NCBI GenBank assembly: GCA_002305765.1
Contig: DBQU01000019.1
Coordinates: forward strand, 1 to 18,427
DNA length: 18,427 nucleotides
Direction of reading: 5' to 3'
Origin: Deltaproteobacteria bacterium UBA1386
GTDB lineage: Bacteria > Desulfobacterota > Syntrophorhabdia > Syntrophorhabdales > Syntrophorhabdaceae
Made by a program: the position numbers and the translations under genes. Below the pieces are notes generated by a model, which was not told the DNA's origin, ran no database searches, and saw only the letters and a list, made by a program, of their open reading frames with translations. Shown here piece by piece: positions 13,457-18,427 of the stretch; the stretch's first letter is position 1; every line of letters begins with the position of its first letter.

Positions 13457-13780
13457 TTACTTATCGATGACCTCGTCGCATTTCTTGCAGAAGCGCACCT
13501 TCTTGCCGTCCTCCAGGACCTTGGTTCCCGTCCGGACGGGCTTCGCGCATTTCTCGCAATAGATCATGACGTTCGAAACATGGATGGAACTCTCCATCTC
13601 CATGATGCCGCCCTTCGCTTTCTGGCTGGGCCTCACGTGCTTCTTCACCATGTTGACCTTTTCGACGATCAGCCGGTCCTTCTTGTAGTTGATCCTGAGG
13701 ACCTTTCCCGTCTTTCCCTTGTCTTTTCCGGTCGTCACCATTACCAGGTCATTCTTCTTTACGTGATACGCCTTTTCCAT
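13457..13780 (-). CDS. rplX: large ribosomal subunit protein uL24
   Basis: A 107-residue L24. The KOW motif is in the first 35 residues (KKNDLVMVTTGKDKGKTGKV). The C-terminal part has Cys75, Cys78, Cys98 and Cys101 in two CxxC pairs (YCEKCAKPV, RFCKKCDEV), the zinc-type C-terminus of many bacteria. uL24 initiates 50S assembly. ATG at 13780 has GAGG 6 nt upstream; a GTG at 13792, overlapping the rplN stop as GTGA, would add four residues and remains possible. Confidence 0.95.
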   Translation of the reverse strand: MEKAYHVKKNDLVMVTTGKDKGKTGKVLRINYKKDRLIVEKVNMVKKHVRPSQKAKGGIMEMESSIHVSNVMIYCEKCAKPVRTGTKVLEDGKKVRFCKKCDEVIDK

Positions 13781-13788
13781 GATCAACC

Positions 13789-14157
13789 TCACACCACCTC
13801 GGGGGCCAGGGACACGATCTTCATGAACCTCTTGGCCCGAAGCTCTCTCGCCACGGGGCCGAAGATGCGCGTTCCCACGGGCTCGTTATACTGATTTATG
13901 ATGACCGCCGAATTGTCGTCGAACTTCACGTAGGAACCGTCGTTCCTGCGTATCTCCTTCTTCGTCCTGACGATCACGGCCTTGACCACTTCGCCCTTCT
14001 TCACCTTGGAGTTGGGGATCACCTCTTTCACAGACGCAACGATGATGTCTCCCACTGTCCCATAGCGTTTTCGTGATCCGCCGAGCACCTTGATGCATCC
14101 CAGTTTCTTGGCACCGGAATTGTCGGCAACTTCGAGCTTAGATCTCTCCTGAATCAT
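13789..14157 (-). CDS. rplN: large ribosomal subunit protein uL14
   Basis: A 122-residue L14, exactly the family length, with MIQERSKLEVADNSGAKKLG at the start, the KKGEVVKAVIVRTKKEIRR segment and VGTRIFGPVARELR near the end. uL14 lies at the subunit interface and contacts 16S rRNA. The ATG at 14157 follows GAGGTGGCAC. This start lies 20 nt inside the end of rpsQ, an unusually long overlap for this operon. Confidence 0.97.
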   Translation of the reverse strand: MIQERSKLEVADNSGAKKLGCIKVLGGSRKRYGTVGDIIVASVKEVIPNSKVKKGEVVKAVIVRTKKEIRRNDGSYVKFDDNSAVIINQYNEPVGTRIFGPVARELRAKRFMKIVSLAPEVV

Positions 14158-14446
14158 GTGCCACCTCGTTCTTGACCAAGAAAAGTTCCTCGTGCCTGAC
14201 AACCTCTTTTACGAGCCAGCGTTTGTCCTTGCTCAGAGGCCGTGTCTCGACGATCAACACCCGGTCGCCCGTCTTGCTGGAATTATTCTCGTCATGTGCT
14301 TTGTATCTCAGTTTCCTCTTGATGAACTTGTGGTACTTCGGGTGCTTGAGGAATTTTTCGACCTCAACAACAACCGTTTTATCCATCTTGTCCTTGATGA
14401 CCCTGCCGACCATCTTTCGCTTGCTAATTTCACGTTTCGCTTCCAT
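14138..14446 (-). CDS. rpsQ: small ribosomal subunit protein uS17 with extended C-terminus
   Basis: A 102-residue S17 with the OB-fold signature: KRKMVGRVIKDKMDKTVVVEVEKF, then KLRYKAHDENNSSKTGDRVLIVETRPLSKDKRWLVKEVV. The usual length is about 84-90; the extra residues (about 88-102, ending NEVAHDSGEI) come from a tail whose codons overlap the start of rplN by 20 nt. uS17 is a primary 16S rRNA binder of the 30S body. It starts 18 nt after rpmC. Confidence 0.95.
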   Translation of the reverse strand: MEAKREISKRKMVGRVIKDKMDKTVVVEVEKFLKHPKYHKFIKRKLRYKAHDENNSSKTGDRVLIVETRPLSKDKRWLVKEVVRHEELFLVKNEVAHDSGEI

Positions 14447-14464
14447 GGGAACCTCTTTAAGCCT

Positions 14465-14650
14465 TTATTCCTTCTCGCTCAAGACGGTTTCTATCCTGGC
14501 GACGTCTTTCTTCAGCGTGTTCATGCGTGCCGTGTTCTCAAGCTGCCCCGTCGAATGCTGAAATCTCAGGTTGAAGAGTTCCTCCTTGAGGTCCTTCTTC
14601 TTCTTTGCCAGCTCTTCTTTCGTCAGTTCCTTCAGCTCTCTCGCTTTCAT
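14465..14650 (-). CDS. rpmC: large ribosomal subunit protein uL29
   Basis: A 61-residue L29 made of two long helices: MKARELKELTKEELAKKKKD followed by ELFNLRFQHSTGQLENTARM and LKKDVARIETVL. uL29 sits beside uL23 at the exit tunnel and helps form the docking site for trigger factor and SRP. Its ATG overlaps the rplP stop by 4 nt (ATGA, 14647-14650). Confidence 0.95.
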   Translation of the reverse strand: MKARELKELTKEELAKKKKDLKEELFNLRFQHSTGQLENTARMNTLKKDVARIETVLSEKE

Positions 14651-15063
14651 TGTTCCTCACTTCTCGTAATGAACTTGGTACCGATCGGAAGCTTGAAGGA
14701 AGCGATCCTCAAGGCCTCGCGCGCCTTGTCCTCGGGAACGCCGGTGATCTCGTAGAGGACCCTGCCGGGCTTCACCACGGCGACCCATCCTTCATTCGGC
14801 CCCTTGCCCTTACCCATCCTTGTTTCCGCGGGTTTCTTCGTTATGGGCTTGTCGGGGAACACCCTGATCCAGACCTTGCCTGTCCTTTTGACATATCTCG
14901 TAAGGGCGATACGGGCCGCTTCGATCTGGCGGGATGTTATCCATCCGCCTTCCGTGGCCTGAAGCCCGAAGTCACCGAAGCTGACAACGTTGCCCCTCTG
15001 CGCGACGCCCTTGAGGGTACCCTTCTGCACTTTTCTGTATCTTACCCTTTTTGGTGCAAGCAT
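14647..15063 (-). CDS. rplP: large ribosomal subunit protein uL16
   Basis: A 138-residue L16 with MLAPKRVRYRKVQKG at the start, FGLQATEGGWITSRQIEAAR, the KVWIRVFPDKPITKKPAETRMGKGKG signature and GRVLYEITGV near the end. uL16 lines the A-site tRNA path next to the peptidyl-transferase centre. Its ATG shares one base with the rpsC stop codon (TAATG) and its end overlaps rpmC, so the three are translationally coupled. Confidence 0.97.
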   Translation of the reverse strand: MLAPKRVRYRKVQKGTLKGVAQRGNVVSFGDFGLQATEGGWITSRQIEAARIALTRYVKRTGKVWIRVFPDKPITKKPAETRMGKGKGPNEGWVAVVKPGRVLYEITGVPEDKAREALRIASFKLPIGTKFITRSEEQ

Positions 15064-15707
15064 TACCGAGCCTCCTGAAATACTTCTCCTTTGAATATCC
15101 AGACCTTTATCCCGATCACGCCATACTTGGTGGACGCTACGGCATACCCATAGTCGATATCGGCGCGAATGGTCTGCAGGGGGACCCTGCCTTCACGATA
15201 CCATTCGGTCCGCGCCATCTCCGCGCCGCCAAGCCTGCCGGCACACATGGCCTTGATCCCCTTGGCGCCGAACTTCAGCGCCTGCTGGACGTTCTTCTTC
15301 ATCGCCCGTCTGAATGAAACCCTGCGCTCGATCTGGAGCGCCACGTTCTCGGCGACAAGCTGGGCATCCGTCTCGGGCCGCTTCACCTCGGTGATGTTGA
15401 GGATGACCTCCTTGTCCGTGATCCGCTGGAGTTCGCGCTTCAGGTTTTCGACCTCGGCGCCCTTCCGTCCGATCACGAGACCCGGCCTCGATGTGTGGAT
15501 GTTTATCTTCGCCCGTTTGTCCTTGTTGGCGGCGCGCTCTATCTCAATCTTCGATATGCCGGCCTGGTAGAGTTTCTTCTTGAGAAACTTCTTGATCACC
15601 AGGTCTTCATGGAGAAATTTCGCGTAATTCCGTGCCGCGAACCATTTGGAATCCCAGGTCTTGATGACCCCGAGCCTGAAACCGAAAGGGTTTGTCTTCT
15701 GACCCAT
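15063..15707 (-). CDS. rpsC: small ribosomal subunit protein uS3
   Basis: A 214-residue S3. It begins MGQKTNPFGFRLGVIKTWDS, has the type-II KH domain with GLVIGRKG (76-83), and the C-terminal domain with AMKKNVQQALKFGAKGIKAM and GRLGGAEMAR. uS3 lines the mRNA entry tunnel and has helicase-related function with uS4. It follows rplV by 13 nt and shares its stop codon base with rplP. Length is within the family range. Confidence 0.97.
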   Translation of the reverse strand: MGQKTNPFGFRLGVIKTWDSKWFAARNYAKFLHEDLVIKKFLKKKLYQAGISKIEIERAANKDKRAKINIHTSRPGLVIGRKGAEVENLKRELQRITDKEVILNITEVKRPETDAQLVAENVALQIERRVSFRRAMKKNVQQALKFGAKGIKAMCAGRLGGAEMARTEWYREGRVPLQTIRADIDYGYAVASTKYGVIGIKVWIFKGEVFQEAR

Positions 15708-15720
15708 TTAACCTCCAAGT

Positions 15721-16053
15721 CTATGCTTCATCCAGGATGAGCGTTATATGGCTTAATCTCTTGCGGATCTTAGTCGCACGCCCCATCGCCCTCGGCATGA
15801 AGCGTTTCAGTACCGGACCGCCGTCCACCATGATGGTCTTGACGTACAGGTTGTCGACGTCGACGTATTTCTTCTGACGTGCGTTGGCTATGGCGCTGTC
15901 GAGGAGCTTCTTCAGTATGAAGGCCCCTTTCTGCGGCATGTACGTCAGGAGCCCCGAGGCCTCGTTGACGTTCTTCTGCCTGATCAGGTCAGCAACGATC
16001 CGCACCTTCCGCGGTGATATACGTATCATTCGAGTTTTCGCCGTGATTTCCAT
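15721..16053 (-). CDS. rplV: large ribosomal subunit protein uL22
   Basis: A 110-residue L22 with AKTRMIRISPRKVRIVADLI, KKLLDSAIANARQ, and the beta-hairpin region GGPVLKRFMPRAMGRATKIRK that reaches into the exit tunnel and influences macrolide binding. The ATG at 16053 is chosen because AAGGA lies 9 nt upstream and the N-terminus matches the family. The frame continues open upstream through the end of rpsS but that stretch lacks family similarity. It lies 4 nt after rpsS. Confidence 0.96.
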   Translation of the reverse strand: MEITAKTRMIRISPRKVRIVADLIRQKNVNEASGLLTYMPQKGAFILKKLLDSAIANARQKKYVDVDNLYVKTIMVDGGPVLKRFMPRAMGRATKIRKRLSHITLILDEA

Positions 16054-16057
16054 GATA

Positions 16058-16348
16058 TCAATCCTTCTTCCTGGCCACTTTCGACTTCCTGTCGCCGGCA
16101 TGGCTGTGGAAGGTCCGCGTCGGTGAGAACTCACCGAGCTTGTGGCCGACCATTTCTTCGGTTACGAAAACCGGTATGAACTTCTTGCCGTTGTGGACCG
16201 CGAAGGTCAGACCTATGAAGTCGGGGGTGATCGTCGAACGGCGCGACCATGTCTTGATCACCTTCGAACCCTTTGTCTCCTTCGCCTCATCGACCTTCTT
16301 CGCTAACTTAACATCCAAGAATGGCCCTTTTTTGACGGAACGTGCCAC
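16058..16348 (-). CDS. rpsS: small ribosomal subunit protein uS19
   Basis: A 96-residue S19, near the usual 92-95, with ARSVKKGPFLDVKLAKKV at the start, IKTWSRRSTITPDFIGLTFAVHNGKKFIPV and the C-terminal MVGHKLGEFSPTRTFHSHAG. uS19 binds 16S rRNA in the 30S head with uS13 and contacts the A-site finger. It starts 9 nt after rplB and ends 4 nt before rplV. Confidence 0.97.
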   Translation of the reverse strand: MARSVKKGPFLDVKLAKKVDEAKETKGSKVIKTWSRRSTITPDFIGLTFAVHNGKKFIPVFVTEEMVGHKLGEFSPTRTFHSHAGDRKSKVARKKD

Positions 16349-16357
16349 AAGAACCTC

Positions 16358-17185
16358 CTAACCTCTCAGTTTAATGATAAACTTGTCTGTCCGTTTGTTC
16401 TTCCTGGTCTTCTGACCCTTGGCCAGCTGGCCCCAGGGGGAACAGGGATGCCTGCCGCCTTTGGACCTGCCTTCGCCGCCGCCCAGAGGGTGGTCGACGG
16501 GGTTCATGGCGGTGCCGCGGACAGTGGGCCTCGTGCCGAGCCACCGGGGCTTGCCCGCCTTGCCGATGGTGATGTTCTCATGGTCGATGTTGCCGACCTG
16601 ACCGATCGTCGCCATGCAGGAAAGGTTGACGAGCCGCACGCCACCGGAGGGGAGCCTCAGGTGTCCGTACTCGCCTTCCTTCGCCACGATCTGGGCGTAG
16701 CTCCCGGCGCTTCGCGCCATCTGCCCGCCCTTTCCGGGCTTCATCTCGATGTTGTGCACGAAGGTGCCCAGGGGGATGTATTTCAGGGGAAGGGCGTTGC
16801 CTTCCTTGATCTCCGTATCAGGCTTCATGCTGGCGATCACCGTGTCTCCGGCCTTCACGCCAAGCGGGGCCAGAATGTAGCGCTTCTCGCCGTCGATATA
16901 ATGGATGAGCGCGATGTTCGCCGAGCGGTTGGGGTCGTATTCGATACCGGCCACCTTCCCCAGGATCTCGAACTTGTTGCGCTTGAAATCAATTATGCGC
17001 AGGCGCCGCTTGTGTCCCCCGCCGATGTGCCTCGTGGTGATCTTCCCGCTGTGGTTCCGTCCGCCCGTTTTCTTTATCGGTTTCAGCAGGGATTTCTCCG
17101 GCTTGTCCTTCGATATCTCATCGAAGGTGAGCCCGCTCATGAAACGCCTGCCCGCGGATGTAGGTTTGTACTCTTTCACGCCCAT
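16358..17185 (-). CDS. rplB: large ribosomal subunit protein uL2
   Basis: A 275-residue L2 with the N-terminal KKTGGRNHSGKITTRHIGGGHKRR rRNA-binding segment, the OB-fold and SH3-like core, and the C-terminal signature AMNPVDHPLGGGEGR in which His232 corresponds to the conserved His229 of E. coli. uL2 is needed for subunit association and peptidyl-transferase function. ATG at 17185 follows a GAGGG site; it is 2 nt after the rplW stop codon. Confidence 0.98.
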   Translation of the reverse strand: MGVKEYKPTSAGRRFMSGLTFDEISKDKPEKSLLKPIKKTGGRNHSGKITTRHIGGGHKRRLRIIDFKRNKFEILGKVAGIEYDPNRSANIALIHYIDGEKRYILAPLGVKAGDTVIASMKPDTEIKEGNALPLKYIPLGTFVHNIEMKPGKGGQMARSAGSYAQIVAKEGEYGHLRLPSGGVRLVNLSCMATIGQVGNIDHENITIGKAGKPRWLGTRPTVRGTAMNPVDHPLGGGEGRSKGGRHPCSPWGQLAKGQKTRKNKRTDKFIIKLRG

Positions 17186-17187
17186 GT

Positions 17188-17475
17188 TTACGCACCCTCA
17201 AAAATCGTGATTTTGTCCTTCGGACTGAGCTTCACAATGGCCTTCTTCCAGTCCGACCGCTTGCCCTGGAACCGGCCGAGCCTCTTCTTCTTTCCCTCCA
17301 TGTTCGACACATGGACATCGACAACCTTGACTTTGAAGAGCTTCTCGACGGCCTTTCTTATCTCTATCTTGTTTGCGCTTCTCGCGACCTCAAAGACGTA
17401 CTGGTTTCCCGTATCCTTCACCAGCGTGCTTTTCTCGGTAATGATCGGCCGCAGGATTATATCGTATTCGTTCAT
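17188..17475 (-). CDS. rplW: large ribosomal subunit protein uL23
   Basis: A 95-residue L23. It begins MNEYDIILRPIITEKS; Glu14 of the TEK segment corresponds to the trigger-factor-docking Glu18 of E. coli. The rest has YVFEVARSANKIEIRKAVEKLF and KKKRLGRFQGKRSDWKKA, the family signature. uL23 surrounds the exit tunnel and docks trigger factor and SRP. The ATG overlaps the rplD TGA by 4 nt (17472-17475). Confidence 0.97.
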   Translation of the reverse strand: MNEYDIILRPIITEKSTLVKDTGNQYVFEVARSANKIEIRKAVEKLFKVKVVDVHVSNMEGKKKRLGRFQGKRSDWKKAIVKLSPKDKITIFEGA

Positions 17476-18095
17476 GATGCCAGCACCTCTTCAACTTTCT
17501 TCACCGCGTCAACGGTCATGATGAGCTGTTCATGGCGGATTATGTCGTAGACGTTGAGTCCGTCCACCCTGAGCACCTTGACGTAGGGGATGTTCCTGGC
17601 CGATCTTTCCACCGTCTCATCCTTCTTGTCGATGATGAAGAGCGGTTTCGTCAGGCTCAGTGTCTTGACGATCCCGAAAAAGGTCTTCGTGCTGATATTG
17701 GCCAGTTCGAGCTTGTCGAGGACCTTCATGTTCGATGCCGTGTTCCTCACCGTAAGGGCCGAGCGCAGGGCGCTTCTCCTGACCTTTCTCGGCACCGTAT
17801 AGCCGTAATCCCTCGGCTGGGGCCCGAATATGGTGCCGCCGCCCACCATCACGGGAGAGCGGGAGGAACCGCGGCGTGCCTGCCCTGTCCCCTTCTGCTT
17901 GTAGGGCTTGCGGCCACCGCCGGAGACCTCGCTGCGACCTTTCGTCTTGGCTGTCCCTCTCCTGCGCCTGGCAAGCTGCATCTTCACCACGTCATGGATA
18001 AGATGCTCTTTCACCTCGCAGTTGAAGATCTCGTCCTTCAGCTCGATCTCTCCAACCTTTGCACCCTCTATGTTCAGTATGTCTGTGACTGCCAT
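17472..18095 (-). CDS. rplD: large ribosomal subunit protein uL4
   Basis: A 207-residue L4 with the tunnel-loop signature KTKGRSEVSGGGRKPYKQKG and RRGSSRSPVMVGGGTIFGP, and a C-terminal VLRVDGLNVYDIIRHEQLIMTVDAVKKVEEVL. uL4 binds 23S rRNA early in 50S assembly, and in E. coli it represses the S10 operon. The ATG at 18095 follows AGGAG by 7 nt; an upstream in-frame start would run into rpsJ. It begins 10 nt after the rpsJ stop codon, where rplC normally intervenes. Confidence 0.97.
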   Translation of the reverse strand: MAVTDILNIEGAKVGEIELKDEIFNCEVKEHLIHDVVKMQLARRRRGTAKTKGRSEVSGGGRKPYKQKGTGQARRGSSRSPVMVGGGTIFGPQPRDYGYTVPRKVRRSALRSALTVRNTASNMKVLDKLELANISTKTFFGIVKTLSLTKPLFIIDKKDETVERSARNIPYVKVLRVDGLNVYDIIRHEQLIMTVDAVKKVEEVLAS

Positions 18096-18105
18096 AACCT
18101 GACTC

Positions 18106-18411
18106 CTAAGATTTGATCTCCACATCGACGCCGGCCGCCAGTTCGAGCTTCATAAGGGCATCAACCGTTTGCTGTGTGGGATCGACGATGTCCATCAACC
18201 GTTTATGTGTACGGATCTCAAACTGTTCCCGTGATTTCTTATCGATGTGCGGCGATCTCAAGACTGTGAACTTCTGGATCCTTGTCGGTAGCGGTACGGG
18301 ACCGATCACCTGCGCGCCGGTCTTCTTGGCCGCATCGACAATCTCTTTCACGGACTGATCGAGCAGTCTGTGATCAAATGCTTTCAGGCATATCCTGATT
18401 CTCTGCCGCAT
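18106..18411 (-). CDS. rpsJ: small ribosomal subunit protein uS10
   Basis: A 101-residue S10, the usual length and intact at both ends: it opens QRIRICLKAFDHRLLDQS, includes GPVPLPTRIQKFTVLRSPH and HKRLMDIVDP (the S10 signature), and ends LAAGVDVEIKS. uS10 is a 30S head protein and, as NusE, a transcription antitermination factor. The ATG lies 7 nt after AAGGGG. Only 16 nt of upstream sequence are present, so the operon's promoter and upstream genes are not visible. Confidence 0.97.
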   Translation of the reverse strand: MRQRIRICLKAFDHRLLDQSVKEIVDAAKKTGAQVIGPVPLPTRIQKFTVLRSPHIDKKSREQFEIRTHKRLMDIVDPTQQTVDALMKLELAAGVDVEIKS

Positions 18412-18427
18412 TGTAATTCCCCTTTAT

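Noticed and set aside
16448..17521. Long plus-strand open frame (357 codons) opposite rplB and rplW
   Set aside because: It is antisense to two certain ribosomal genes, shows no recognisable domain and arises from GC-rich codon bias on the other strand.
18096..18105. Possible remnant of rplC between rpsJ and rplD
   Set aside because: Only 10 nt separate the two genes and these are accounted for by the rplD ribosome-binding site.

Overview
The window holds a bacterial chromosome-type ribosomal-protein supercluster (minus strand, about 4.6 to 18.4 kb) abutting a 4.6-kb accessory block that looks like a plasmid-type replication, partition and control module. The r-protein cluster is the S10-spc-alpha order in one direction with tiny gaps or stop/start overlaps, and the S4, S14 and L36 proteins are the cysteine-bearing (zinc) forms. 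Moderate-to-high GC, zinc-type S14, secY followed directly by map, and CCA encoded in the tRNA gene fit an anaerobic Desulfobacterota-like (former Deltaproteobacteria) bacterium, but that assignment is a guess from general resemblance only.

Right and centre (18411 down to 4722, minus strand): rpsJ, rplD, rplW, rplB, rpsS, rplV, rpsC, rplP, rpmC, rpsQ, rplN, rplX, rplE, rpsN, rpsH, rplF, rplR, rpsE, rpmD, rplO, secY, map, infA, rpmJ, rpsM, rpsK, rpsD, rpoA, rplQ: 29 genes. Two usual members are absent: rplC (uL3), which should lie between rpsJ and rplD, and adk, which often lies between secY and map. rplC is the striking one because uL3 is essentially universal; rpsJ and rplD are only 10 nt apart and both look intact. 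The cluster ends with a tRNA-Gln(CUG) gene only 8 nt after rplQ, then a strong intrinsic terminator.

Left (1 to about 4.6 kb): a Rep_3-family replication initiator on the plus strand converges on the r-protein operon. Upstream of it are three tandem 21-bp iterons and, further upstream, a roughly 460-bp imperfect palindrome built from six copies of a CAGTAGG core in mirrored order. Before that lies a CI-like repressor whose S24-type C-terminal domain has lost the catalytic serine. Divergent from the repressor is a four-gene minus-strand operon: small HTH protein, DUF3991/Toprim primase-like protein, four-cysteine zinc-ribbon protein, and a ParB-like N-terminal domain protein cut off by the window edge. 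A consensus promoter for this operon has its -10 box inside one arm of a perfect 12-bp inverted repeat, a natural operator for the repressor.

Reading these together (inference): the left block is the replication/maintenance core of a plasmid, plasmid-prophage or integrated element next to a tRNA 3' end, a common insertion site. No integrase, transposase or duplicated tRNA end is visible in the window, so integration is not shown. The best candidates for something new are the mirrored-repeat origin with this initiator, the gene set around it, and the precise absence of rplC.
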